Below, piece by piece: positions 35,059-43,546 of a DNA stretch of 64,000 nucleotides. The stretch lies in NCBI RefSeq assembly GCF_017983445.1, contig NZ_JAGOBJ010000006.1, positions 181,585-245,584 of the forward strand, given 5' to 3'. The DNA comes from Halomonas sp. (GTDB lineage Bacteria; Pseudomonadota; Gammaproteobacteria; Pseudomonadales; Halomonadaceae). The position numbers were made by a program, and so were the translations under genes. The notes beneath the pieces were generated by a model, which made no database searches, was not told the origin of the DNA, and saw only the letters and a program-made list of their open reading frames with translations. Position 1 is the stretch's first letter, and each line of letters begins with the position of its first letter.

Positions 35059-36450
35059 CTAACTATTAAACACGCTCAATGTTGTGCCTTTACGCTCATA
35101 CATCGCCTCTAGCTCTAGCTGAAGGGCAGTGCGGGCGTTTTGGTCGCCGTGCACCAAGCGTATGGTGTGGGGCCAGCGGTGCATGCGTTTTACGAAGTTG
35201 AGTAAGTCTTTTTGGTCCGCGTGGGCGGAGTAGCCGCTGATCGAGGTAACGCCTGCTTTAATATCGATACGCTCGCCGTCTAACTCTACCCAACCGCCCT
35301 TCGGGCCGTACTGCTGAATATCACGCCCGGGGGTGCCTGCGCCTTGGTAGCCTACAAACAGCACTTGATGGCGAGCGTCACTTAGCATGGCTTTCAGGTA
35401 GTTCATGATGCGTCCGCCTGCGCACATGCCACTGGCGGCAATCACTACGGCGGGTCTGCCCGTTTTAGTCAGGTACGCAACGGTTTGCTCGTGTTCTTCG
35501 TGGCTATCTACCGTATAAAGATTGGCAAAATTGAGCGGATGGCGGCCACTGCGCAGGCGGTGTTGGGCTTCTTTGTCCCAAAACGGTTTTAGCTCGCGGT
35601 ATACCTGGGTAAAACGTGCGGCTAGTGGTGAATCGACAATTATTTCTAGGTCTTTCCACTGGCCTTTCTTGGCGTCGGCAATAATGCCTTCAAGCTCGTA
35701 AAGTAGCTCTTGAGTGCGGCCAATACTGAAGGCTGGCACCATCACCGTGCCTCCGTTCGCAAGCGCATGCTCTATCGCCCTTTTTAATACTGCTTGACGC
35801 TGGCTACGGTCAGGGTGAGTGCGGTTACCGTAGGTGCTTTCCAGCACTAGTTGATCGCAGCCATACGGCGATTGTGGCGTTGGTAACAACGGTGCATGGG
35901 GAGCACCCAGGTCCCCAGAGAATACAACGCGCTCTTTTTCACGGGTTATTGCGTGCTGATAAGCCACTTCAACGTAACAAGAACCTAAAATATGCCCTGC
36001 CCGCTTAAGTTTTATGCGTGTTGTGCCGATAGTGCTAGTAGCAACACGATGCCACTTACCGTAAGGCACGCTGATAATCTGCTTTTTTAGCTGATCCTGG
36101 AATCGGTTGATCAGCTGGGTATTGCGGGTGAAGCCAATTTTAATCGCGTCTTCAATGACCAGTGGCAGTAGCTTGGCGGAAGGCTCTGAGCAAATAATCG
36201 GGCCTTTGAAACCTGCCGCCAGTAAATACGGTAACCGTCCTACATGATCGATATGCACGTGGGTGATGACCAGAGCTTTAACCGTTGAGATATCGAATTC
36301 GATCTGGAGCTGTTCGAAGCTGTCTTTGGCGGCGTCTTCACCTTGGAAGAGGCCGCAATCGATAAGGAGTGAGTGTTCGTTATTCAGTATTAATTGATGG
36401 CAACTTCCGGTTACGCCGGTGGCGCCGCCATGGTGGATGATATCGAGCAT
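35059..36450 (-). CDS. MBL-fold hydrolase with beta-CASP/RNA-specificity domain
   Basis: A 463-residue metallo-beta-lactamase-fold protein of the CPSF/YSH1-like bacterial group. Seen: GVTGSCHQLI, the zinc site THVHIDHVGRLPYLL, GHILGSCYVEV, FSGDLGAPHAPLLP, the beta-CASP FSIGRTQELLYELEGI, VVIAASGMCAGGRIMNYL and SGYSAHADQKDLLNFV. Members are RNA exo- or endonucleases, or have unknown substrates. It is inserted in the export operon between the KpsE-like and KpsT-like genes, so it is cotranscribed with capsule functions. Its role there is unknown; control of the long transcript is one possibility (inference). Confidence 0.85.
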   Translation of the reverse strand: MLDIIHHGGATGVTGSCHQLILNNEHSLLIDCGLFQGEDAAKDSFEQLQIEFDISTVKALVITHVHIDHVGRLPYLLAAGFKGPIICSEPSAKLLPLVIEDAIKIGFTRNTQLINRFQDQLKKQIISVPYGKWHRVATSTIGTTRIKLKRAGHILGSCYVEVAYQHAITREKERVVFSGDLGAPHAPLLPTPQSPYGCDQLVLESTYGNRTHPDRSQRQAVLKRAIEHALANGGTVMVPAFSIGRTQELLYELEGIIADAKKGQWKDLEIIVDSPLAARFTQVYRELKPFWDKEAQHRLRSGRHPLNFANLYTVDSHEEHEQTVAYLTKTGRPAVVIAASGMCAGGRIMNYLKAMLSDARHQVLFVGYQGAGTPGRDIQQYGPKGGWVELDGERIDIKAGVTSISGYSAHADQKDLLNFVKRMHRWPHTIRLVHGDQNARTALQLELEAMYERKGTTLSVFNS

Positions 36451-36495
36451 CCAGCTCTCCCATTTTGATCAGTTACGTGGCCCATCAGGAAGCCG

Positions 36496-36614
36496 CTTCG
36501 CGTCTTCTCCCGCGGGTGCCTCACTCGCTCGTTCCTCGCGAATTCGTTACCACGCGCTACGAAACCTCAAAACTCACCACTCACCACTCACCACTCACCA
36601 CTTACCACTTACCA
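36496..36614. repeat. Single REP followed by heptamer run
   Basis: A reverse-oriented REP (CCCGCGGGTGCC ... TTACCACGCGCTAC, ending at 36560) is followed after about 10 bases by (ACTCACC)n and ACTTACC units at 36571-36614. The same order and spacing recur at 3360-3444 and 38584-38668. The block fills the gap between the MBL and KpsE-like genes. Confidence 0.85.
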
Positions 36615-36619
36615 ATTTT

Positions 36620-37717
36620 TTAATCCCGGTGATCTTTCACAATCATCATTATCATGCTGAAGATAAAGGCTAAAAAGATGGTGATGATAGCAAAGACACT
36701 GCTGTTATAAAGCCGATTAGGTTCTGTGGGGTATTCAGGGTATAGCGGGCTTTGCAGCACGCTTACCTGCTTAAGCTGACGTGCGGCTTCAAGGCGAGTA
36801 TTTTCCAGGGCGGCTAATGCGCTTGAATAGGTTTCCTGGGCGAACTGGGCCTGAAGTTCCAGCGTTTCATATTCTGCGGAAACACGGTTAAGCGCACCGC
36901 CTGCGGCTTGGGCTAGGCGTTCGCTTTGCTCGCTGATTTGGTCACGTAACGCGGTAATATTGCGCTCTACCTGGCGCAGCTCGGCGGATTGCGAGCTTTG
37001 AAAGCTGGCAAGGGCATCTCGCTGTGCTTGCAGGCGGGCAAGGTCACCTTCCAGCGTGGCTACTACTTGGTTAAGGCTTTCCACGGTGGCCGTGGGCGAT
37101 ATCAGGCCATACTCATTCTGGAAATCAAGCAGCTCGGCGCGCGTTTCGCGAAAGCGCTCCTCCAGGCGGACCATCTGTTGTTCCAGAAAGCGTACTTGTT
37201 CATCTGCCAAACGGTGACCCATCTGGTTCATGTGGTCTTCGCCAGCTTCCAACAGCATTTGGGCCATGTCGTGGGCGAACTCGGGAGTATAGCCCTGCAC
37301 CTCGACATTGAGTACGCCAGCATACTCATCTAGCTCGATATTGACCCTTCGCAGGTAGTATTTGTGCAGTTCTTCAATGGGGGCATCGGCGTTCCATAGC
37401 GTAGCGAAGATATCACCGTGCTCGCTGTAATGTTCGCGAAAGCCGAGCGCGTCGTCCAGGCGGCGCAGCATGTCCACGGAAAGCAAATGCTCGCGCAGCA
37501 GCAGTAAGTCGTGAGTGTTGCCGCCGCCGCCGCTTCCCATTAGTGAAGAGAGACTGAATTCCGGCGTGGCTACTTGAGGGCTATCTAGCACAACCGTAGC
37601 GCGAGATACGTAACGGTCTTGCGCCCAAATAAACCAGTAAAAGGACACCAGCAATATGGCAAGCAGCGCGATGGCCCAGTGCGGCGATTGGGTAACGAAA
37701 CGACGAAGTGAATGCAT
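36620..37717 (-). CDS. Capsule export inner-membrane protein (KpsE/BexC/CtrB-like)
   Basis: A 365-residue PCP/Wzz-type protein with an N-terminal membrane segment (HWAIALLAILLVSFYWFIW, ~14-32), a periplasmic domain, a coiled coil (~170-290, including LEQQMVRLEERFRETRAELL and LARLQAQRDALASF), a proline-rich stretch PLYPEYPTEPNRLY and a second membrane segment at the C terminus. This matches KpsE/CtrB, which link the ABC transporter to the outer-membrane channel. It is preceded by the permease gene with 3 bases between. Confidence 0.88.
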   Translation of the reverse strand: MHSLRRFVTQSPHWAIALLAILLVSFYWFIWAQDRYVSRATVVLDSPQVATPEFSLSSLMGSGGGGNTHDLLLLREHLLSVDMLRRLDDALGFREHYSEHGDIFATLWNADAPIEELHKYYLRRVNIELDEYAGVLNVEVQGYTPEFAHDMAQMLLEAGEDHMNQMGHRLADEQVRFLEQQMVRLEERFRETRAELLDFQNEYGLISPTATVESLNQVVATLEGDLARLQAQRDALASFQSSQSAELRQVERNITALRDQISEQSERLAQAAGGALNRVSAEYETLELQAQFAQETYSSALAALENTRLEAARQLKQVSVLQSPLYPEYPTEPNRLYNSSVFAIITIFLAFIFSMIMMIVKDHRD

Positions 37718-37720
37718 GAA

Positions 37721-38530
37721 TTAGCTTGCCTTTAACCGATCAATAAAGCGTAGGTGCATGATAAGCCCCAGGGCGATGAGCGAGAGCGTAAACAGCCAGA
37801 AATAGAGCATATCGGTGCCCGGTACCACATGATAGTTTTCAAAGAACCCAAGACGCAGCGTTTCTAGCCCATGAGGAATGGGATTGAGCATCAGATACTC
37901 GAGTAGCCAGTGCGGCAAACTGTTTAGTGGCAAAATCACCCCCGAAAGTAACATTAAGGGAAGTGATAGCATTCTTATAACTTTGCCTACTTCGGGTACA
38001 AGTGCGTTGGCTACGGACGTAAAAAGCCCTAGCCCCAAGCCTAGGCTCCAGAGTGAAAACCAGGCTGCCATGACGCGAATGGCGTTATCCGGATACATAT
38101 CCTGGCCAAGCATCAACCCGCCCACGATAAAGATCAAAAAAACGAACGTGCGCAACATACCTTCCAGAAAGTTACGCGAAAGCACGGGGTCTACGGGCTG
38201 AACTTGACGATAGGCAAACAACGCCTTGTTGCCTTCTATTGCGCCCATACCGCGTAGCATTCCTTCACGTACCAGCATAAACCCCATTAAACCGCTGATT
38301 AGCCAAGGAATGAATTCTGCGTTGACGACTAGTCTGTCACCACGAATAAAACTTCGAATGCCCACCATGATGGCCACAAAGGCCACTGGCTCAAAAATCA
38401 TCCAGAACCAGCCCATGCGGTCGGCCATGGTGCGCGAGATAGCTTCGCGCATGAACATGGCGTACCACACACTGCGAGTTACTTGCCAGGGCGTACGGGC
38501 GCCGCGGGGTGCCGTTGGGTTATCGGCCAT
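37721..38530 (-). CDS. Capsule-export ABC transporter permease (KpsM/BexB-like)
   Basis: A 269-residue integral-membrane protein of the ABC-2 type: after an N-terminal cytoplasmic stretch (TRSVWYAMFMREAISR) come six likely membrane segments, e.g. IFEPVAFVAIMVGIRSFI, FVFLIFIVGGLMLG and MLYFWLFTLSLIALGLIM, with the conserved PLMLLSGVILPLNSLPHW before the last. It forms the inner-membrane pore for the KpsT-like ATPase. The gene sits between the KpsE-like gene and the OPX gene, as in bexDCBA-type operons. Confidence 0.9.
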   Translation of the reverse strand: MADNPTAPRGARTPWQVTRSVWYAMFMREAISRTMADRMGWFWMIFEPVAFVAIMVGIRSFIRGDRLVVNAEFIPWLISGLMGFMLVREGMLRGMGAIEGNKALFAYRQVQPVDPVLSRNFLEGMLRTFVFLIFIVGGLMLGQDMYPDNAIRVMAAWFSLWSLGLGLGLFTSVANALVPEVGKVIRMLSLPLMLLSGVILPLNSLPHWLLEYLMLNPIPHGLETLRLGFFENYHVVPGTDMLYFWLFTLSLIALGLIMHLRFIDRLKAS

Positions 38531-38583
38531 TGGGGTTATCCTACGGATTTTTTTATGCAGGCTTGGGGCGGCTGGCGCCGCCC

Positions 38584-38668
38584 TCTCGCGGGTGCCTCGC
38601 TGCGCTCGTTACCACGCGCTACGGGGCCTCGCGCTTACCATTTACTATTAACTACTCACCATTCACCA
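38584..38668. repeat. Single REP followed by heptamer run
   Basis: A reverse-oriented REP (TCGCGGGTGCCTCGC ... TTACCACGCGCTAC, ending 38622), then after ~11 bases the degenerate heptamers CTTACCATTTACTATTAACTACTCACCATTCACC (38634-38668). It fills the gap between the OPX and permease genes. Confidence 0.8.
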
Positions 38669-38672
38669 GCAA

Positions 38673-40394
38673 TTACAGATCAACCGCGACGCGGGTGGCG
38701 ACGGCTACTTGGTAGAGGATCTGTGTGAGCGTGGCGGCCAGCTGCAGGTTATGGGTGGGTGCGGCGGGCATAACAAGGATTTCGTCACCCGGGCGCAGGT
38801 TCACCTTGCGGGCGTTTTCTACCGCGCCGTTCTGGCGAACGATCAGAATGTGATCATCATCGGCGCGGTTGGTAAAGCCACCGGCGCTTTCGATGTAATC
38901 AATTACGTTCATGCCGGGGCGATATACGGCGGCTTGAGGTACCAGCACTTCACCGCTGATCAGCATGGAATCGCTGATTTCAGGAATGGTGATGACATCG
39001 CCATCCTGCAGGCGAATATCGGAAATACGCCCATCGTACGCCACCACCATACGGCCACTGGGCTCAAGCTCACGGGCACGCTGTACAAAGTTCTGGATCA
39101 ACTCTGCTTCTTGGGCACGCACTTGGGCTTCTTCATTGGTGCTCGAAGAGGCGCTCAGGTAAGTGGTTTCCAGGCGGCGCAGGCTGTCTTCCATGGATTG
39201 GCGCTGCTGTTCTTTTACGCTTTCACGCTGCAGCGAAATGCTTTCGACAGCAGTCATGTTTTCGGGCACCGCAATGGCATCCAGCAGTTCGCTCAAACGT
39301 GCGTCGCGGGGTAGCGCATAGCGCGAGGGGCCGTAGTAACTGCCCTCCACTTCAACCACAATGGTTTCGCTGCGCTTGTCGGCGCTGAACAGCACTTCAT
39401 CACCACTGCGGATGGTTTGGCCGTAGAACATATCGATGGGATAGTACTGGGCAATAGGCCCTTCTTCACGGCTACCGCGTAGCAGTACATGGGAAACGCC
39501 GCTTTTTAAACGGGCTAGATTGACAAGCTCGGCACCGCTTAGCTGGTTGCCTACTAGCTCGTAGCGGTGTTCGCGGTGCACATCACCACCTACGGCAATC
39601 GCCGGGCCGCGCTCTTCAACCACGATAGTGTCGCCATCCTGAAACTGCGGGCGCGCAATGCTGCCGTTAATAAGGAAGTCGTATAAGTCGACCGTGGCGA
39701 CGGTTTGATTATTACGCAGAACGCGAATTTGACGGTAGCTACCCAGATCCTGATCGATCCCACCGGCCTGATCTAAAAAGTAGAGCAGTGAGTCATTGGG
39801 GGTACCGGCGTAGCGGCCTGGGCTTTCAACATAACCCGTGACAAATACCGCAACGGGCTGAACGCCCTGCAGGTTGGTGTAAACCTCAACGTTATCTGGA
39901 TAGACTGAGGTAATCGCACGACGCACGCTATTATCAACCTGCTGGCTGTTCTGGCCTTCAATGTTAAGCGGGCCTGAACCAGGGATAAAAATATTGCCTT
40001 GGGCATCTACCGGCAGCACACGGTCCAGCTCAAACGCGCCCCAGGCGCGCACGGTTACCTGATCGCCCGGCTTTACCTGATAATCTGAATTCAGGCCATC
40101 ACCCATGGCGCCACGGAAACCACCGGTAAACAGGTTGGCGCCAAAGGGAGGCAGCATATCGGGGTCGCGCGGGGGCTGATTTACCGGGCCATAGGTTCCG
40201 CTGCGCCAGTCAGCCCGGGGTGTATCATTCACTTCTTCTTGCTGTTGGCCTTGTAACTGACCCTGTTGCTGCGCGGGCACAATGCTATTGGGCAGGCTGA
40301 TACTTTGCGCCAAGGCTGTACTGGCAGCGCAGCTACCCACCACGGCCAAGGCAACCACCGCTAACGGGCGTTTAAGTAAGCGGATAACGTTCAT
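38673..40394 (-). CDS. Outer-membrane polysaccharide export protein (Wza/BexD/KpsD, OPX)
   Basis: A 573-residue protein with a signal peptide (RPLAVVALAVVGSCAASTALAQ). The polysaccharide-export domain is around GDQVTVRAWGAFELD...VDAQGNIFIPGSGP; repeated SLBB-like domains follow (VFVTGYVESPGRYAGTPNDSL, GGIDQDLGSY, MLISGEVLVPQAAVYRPGMN). OPX proteins form the outer-membrane or periplasmic conduit. No lipobox cysteine is obvious at the signal cleavage site, unlike Wza. Its start codon overlaps the stop of the upstream lipoprotein gene by one base, so the two are translationally coupled. Confidence 0.9.
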   Translation of the reverse strand: MNVIRLLKRPLAVVALAVVGSCAASTALAQSISLPNSIVPAQQQGQLQGQQQEEVNDTPRADWRSGTYGPVNQPPRDPDMLPPFGANLFTGGFRGAMGDGLNSDYQVKPGDQVTVRAWGAFELDRVLPVDAQGNIFIPGSGPLNIEGQNSQQVDNSVRRAITSVYPDNVEVYTNLQGVQPVAVFVTGYVESPGRYAGTPNDSLLYFLDQAGGIDQDLGSYRQIRVLRNNQTVATVDLYDFLINGSIARPQFQDGDTIVVEERGPAIAVGGDVHREHRYELVGNQLSGAELVNLARLKSGVSHVLLRGSREEGPIAQYYPIDMFYGQTIRSGDEVLFSADKRSETIVVEVEGSYYGPSRYALPRDARLSELLDAIAVPENMTAVESISLQRESVKEQQRQSMEDSLRRLETTYLSASSSTNEEAQVRAQEAELIQNFVQRARELEPSGRMVVAYDGRISDIRLQDGDVITIPEISDSMLISGEVLVPQAAVYRPGMNVIDYIESAGGFTNRADDDHILIVRQNGAVENARKVNLRPGDEILVMPAAPTHNLQLAATLTQILYQVAVATRVAVDL

Positions 40395-40807
40395 TAGTAG
40401 CGCCCTTGTGTTGCGGATGAATCAATCTGGGTAACTACGCGTTGATTAACCCAGCCGTTAGGTGTTTCACACACCAGAGCTGAGCGCGCACTGCTACCCA
40501 TTTCCACTACGCGTAACTTGCGACATTCACGCCCGCTGGCCGCCAGATAGGGTGCATCGGCAACGACTTCGACGTTATGGCCCCAGGGGCTACGGCCAAC
40601 ATTCAAGACCGCCCCGGCTGGTGATTTGGAAAGAAAGTCGTTCAGGCTTTCATCCTGCAGCAGCGTGGCGGGGTCGTTATTCAGCACGTACTGAGCTTGC
40701 TGTGCATTACTCTTGGGATAAGAGGCGCAACCGGCTATCACGGCAACGCTTAGCGCGGCCAGCAGCATGCGAGCCGGCCGCGCTATTAAAAATCGGGTAT
40801 TTGACAT
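40394..40807 (-). CDS. Small lipoprotein at the head of the capsule operon
   Basis: A 137-residue predicted lipoprotein: an N-terminal signal (MLLAALSVAVIAGC) with lipobox-like VIAGC, then YPKSNAQQAQYVLNND and a beta-rich C-terminal half containing two cysteines (ECRKLRVVE, SALVCETPNGWVNQ), which resemble surface-antigen-type small domains. The function is unknown; its place immediately before the OPX gene suggests it assists outer-membrane export. First gene after the ops element at 40828-40839. Confidence 0.75.
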   Translation of the reverse strand: MSNTRFLIARPARMLLAALSVAVIAGCASYPKSNAQQAQYVLNNDPATLLQDESLNDFLSKSPAGAVLNVGRSPWGHNVEVVADAPYLAASGRECRKLRVVEMGSSARSALVCETPNGWVNQRVVTQIDSSATQGRY

Positions 40808-40827
40808 GATGAATTCCAGAAAAAAGG

Positions 40828-40839
40828 CACGCTACCGCC
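40828..40839 (-). promoter_or_regulatory. ops element (RfaH recruitment site)
   Basis: The minus strand reads GGCGGTAGCGTG, an exact match to the 12-base ops element that pauses RNA polymerase and loads the NusG paralogue RfaH in enterobacterial capsule, LPS and haemolysin operons. It begins 32 bases before the ATG of the first export gene, on the coding strand. Just upstream CGCCC and GGGCG can pair around it. The surrounding 257-base gap (40808-41064) also holds the terminator below; the promoter itself could not be placed confidently. Confidence 0.8.
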
Positions 40840-41005
40840 CAGGGATTATAACGGGCGTATTCCCTTGCCCTACGCTGCGCGGATGTAGTTGAGTTACATT
40901 TACTTCAAATTACCAAGCGCCATTGTAAGGGATTAGCTGCCTAGGCTCTACAATAACAGCCCACTCCTTTATATCGGCAATGCAAACATTTGAAATAAAT
41001 ATAAA

Positions 41006-41026
41006 AAACCGGCTATAAGCCGGTTT
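41006..41026 (-). terminator. Intrinsic terminator after the Wzx/Wzy operon
   Basis: AAACCGGCT-ATA-AGCCGGTTT: a perfect 9-base stem with a three-base loop. On the minus strand it is followed by a T-rich tract (TTTTTTATATTT). It lies about 40 bases past the stop codon of the ligase-like gene and separates that operon from the export operon. Confidence 0.85.
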
Positions 41027-41064
41027 CCTAATGGTTATTCCCCATTACCATGTTTTGCCATTTA

Positions 41065-42324
41065 TTAGTTTAATTCTTTTTGATTTACAAATACGCCCCA
41101 CAGTACAGCTAACATAAAGGCATACATCATTACGCCACTATTATGAGTCAAAAATGCTTGACTCAAACCAAAATCGATATAGGTAACCGGCAGTAATACG
41201 CCAGCAGTAGCTACCGCGCGAGTAGCCAAATTAGGTGCCTTTAACTGCTTGGCGAATAAGCGCATAGGTACGAAATAAAGCGCTAACAAAACCAATAGCC
41301 CCAGTAAGCCACGCTTGGCAAAAGCATCAATAAATTCATTGTGGGCATGCCCATACTGCGCAGCCTGGTTATCAATAACGCCCTGTTCGCCTAGTTCTTG
41401 CATTGCCTGTGCGTAGCCTTGTGTTCCCCAACCGGTTAACGGCTTTTCTATTATCAGATGGCTGGCGCCGCGCCACATTTCAAATCTAGCGCCTAGGGAG
41501 TTAGCACGATTATCACCGCTAATGTAGTTATTAATATCTATAACCGTATACTGCACACGCTCTTGAACGCCTGTTTGCGGTATTAAATAAACTGCCGCTC
41601 CTCCTGTAAGTACAGCAACCACGACCATTAATTTCATCCAGGCGGCTAGATGCTTACCGTAAGCACGGTAAAGTACAAAGAGTACGAAAGGAAAACCTAC
41701 CCATCCACCTCGGCTACCTGAAAATAGCGAACCTGATATTCCACCCAAAAAACCAATAGAAAGCAAAATTATCCACGCTAAGCGGTGTTGACGTTGAAGA
41801 TGTGCCCAGCCTAACCCTGCCAGACAAAGCACCCCCAGCAACATACTCAAGTTGCCGAATTGAATAACATGCGTAAACCCTTGTGATCTTTCAATACCTT
41901 CTACTAATTTTTGCCACCCAGCCCAGCCTCCTGCCCCTATTCCTCCCACCGCCATACCGGCCCACATAAAGCTTAATCGGGGTGGATAGCGTAGTACCCA
42001 CAAGAGCGCAGGCACGGCAAGTGCAAAACGCAATGGCTTGTCAATTCCACGACCGCCCTGACCATCCCAAAACGCTTCAGCTATACCTACCAAGGCATAC
42101 ACACACAATACGGCTATAATCAGCCAATCTTCACGGGCTAACTGCGGAAGTCGCCACCGCATCAACATACCTGTACCTGCAAGCATTAAAATAACGGCGC
42201 CTAGCGAGTATCCACTGGGTACAATGAGGGCAATAGCTGCAAGCAGGAAAACAGCAACATCAGTGATGACTAATGGAGGGGAAAACGGCGTATGTGCAAA
42301 ACGCGCATTCATTGCAGGTTTCAA
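41065..42324 (-). CDS. O-antigen ligase/polymerase family membrane protein
   Basis: A protein of about 420 residues with some ten or more hydrophobic segments and, between later ones, a periplasmic loop with the family pattern RFEMWRGASHLIIEKPLTGWGTQGY and GHAHNEFIDAFAKRGLLGL (histidine and arginine typical of WaaL/Wzy_C). It either attaches the glycan to a lipid acceptor or polymerises repeat units; with another Wzy-like gene nearby, ligase is favoured (inference). The frame opens at a TTG (42354); AAGGA lies eight bases before a TTG at 42324, and an ATG follows at 42312. Last gene of its operon. Confidence 0.8.
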   Translation of the reverse strand: MKPAMNARFAHTPFSPPLVITDVAVFLLAAIALIVPSGYSLGAVILMLAGTGMLMRWRLPQLAREDWLIIAVLCVYALVGIAEAFWDGQGGRGIDKPLRFALAVPALLWVLRYPPRLSFMWAGMAVGGIGAGGWAGWQKLVEGIERSQGFTHVIQFGNLSMLLGVLCLAGLGWAHLQRQHRLAWIILLSIGFLGGISGSLFSGSRGGWVGFPFVLFVLYRAYGKHLAAWMKLMVVVAVLTGGAAVYLIPQTGVQERVQYTVIDINNYISGDNRANSLGARFEMWRGASHLIIEKPLTGWGTQGYAQAMQELGEQGVIDNQAAQYGHAHNEFIDAFAKRGLLGLLVLLALYFVPMRLFAKQLKAPNLATRAVATAGVLLPVTYIDFGLSQAFLTHNSGVMMYAFMLAVLWGVFVNQKELN

Positions 42325-42526
42325 GACATGAGTCCTTTTGAAATGCCGTAACAAGCGACAATAGAAAGGGCAGGGATGCTACCACAATTCAAAACAAAGA
42401 CTAGGGAAAGAGGTTATCGTTCCCTAGCCATTGCATTCGTGCTTATTAATGCCCCTTTCATTTCATCGCTTTTTCGACTCACCCGATGTTTTTTTTCGAA
42501 GGCGCATTGACGCTTTCTAATAGCTT

Positions 42527-43534
42527 TTAGAGACCATGGGTAATGGCATATTGTTGCCAGCGCCATGTATCTGACAGCATATCGTTAAGCGTTTTTTCGG
42601 CGCGCCATGATAGGTCATGTTCCGCCTTGGTGACATTTGCCCAAAACGCAGCCAGATCGCCTTCACGGCGCGGCGCAAAGCGATAGGGAATATCAATTCC
42701 CGTTACTTCGATAAAACTCTTCAGCATGCTTAACACTGAGATCCCCTGCCCAGTGCCCAAGTTGTAATAATGCACGCCTGGCATATTCAGTATCTGCAGC
42801 GCCGCACGATGCCCTACCGCTAGATCCATTACGTGTAAATAATCGCGCACGCAGGTTCCATCAGCGGTTGGATAGTCATTACCAAAAATCATCAGCTCAG
42901 GAAGGATACCAGCGGCTACTTGACCAATATAAGGCATTAGATTATTGGGGGTGCCTTGTGGAGACTCGCCTATCATTCCTGAGGGGTGAGCACCGATAGG
43001 GTTAAAATAACGCAGTGTTACAATCGACCAGGCAGGATCGCTTGTGCTGAGATCCTCGAGCACTTTTTCCACCATACCCTTGGAGACACCATATGGGCTG
43101 GCCGCTATGCCTCTTGGCATGCTTTCAAGATAAGGCACTTCTGCTTCAGAACCATAAACCGTCGCTGAAGAGCTAAAAATAAGTTTCTTGACACCCGCTT
43201 TTTGCATCGCCTGACATAGGCAAATAGTGCCATATACATTGGCACTGTAGTAAGCCAATGGCATTTTGACGCTCTCACCCACCGCTTTTAAACCAGCGCA
43301 ATGCACTACCGTCTCAATCTGATGTGCATTAAAAATCGTTTCTAAAAAAACGGTATCGCTTATATCACCTTCGTAAAAGATGACCGGCCGCTGGGTGATT
43401 GCTTCAATCCGGTTAATAACACTTCTGTCGCTATTGCAAAAATTATCAACAATCGCTACCTCAGCTCCCATTTCAAGCAGTTCAACCGCAATATGGGAAC
43501 CAATATAGCCAGCGCCACCTGTTAGTAAAATCAT
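42527..43534 (-). CDS. galE: UDP-glucose 4-epimerase
   Basis: Interconverts UDP-glucose and UDP-galactose (possibly the GlcNAc forms). Seen: the Rossmann motif TGGAGYIGSH, HCAGLKAVGESVKMPL, the catalytic SSSATVYG and YGVSKGMVE (Tyr-x-x-x-Lys), RYFNPIGAHPSG, GTCVRDYLHVMDLA. The 335-residue length is standard. GGA precedes the ATG. It is 12 bases downstream of the initiating transferase gene, so it supplies sugar for this cluster. Confidence 0.95.
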   Translation of the reverse strand: MILLTGGAGYIGSHIAVELLEMGAEVAIVDNFCNSDRSVINRIEAITQRPVIFYEGDISDTVFLETIFNAHQIETVVHCAGLKAVGESVKMPLAYYSANVYGTICLCQAMQKAGVKKLIFSSSATVYGSEAEVPYLESMPRGIAASPYGVSKGMVEKVLEDLSTSDPAWSIVTLRYFNPIGAHPSGMIGESPQGTPNNLMPYIGQVAAGILPELMIFGNDYPTADGTCVRDYLHVMDLAVGHRAALQILNMPGVHYYNLGTGQGISVLSMLKSFIEVTGIDIPYRFAPRREGDLAAFWANVTKAEHDLSWRAEKTLNDMLSDTWRWQQYAITHGL

Positions 43535-43546
43535 AACAACATTCCG

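Noticed and set aside
40840-40860. TATAAT just upstream of the ops element as the operon's -10 box
   Set aside because: Transcription would start within ops, so the element could not be transcribed as needed, and no good -35 lies at 16-18 bases. The true promoter is probably farther upstream.
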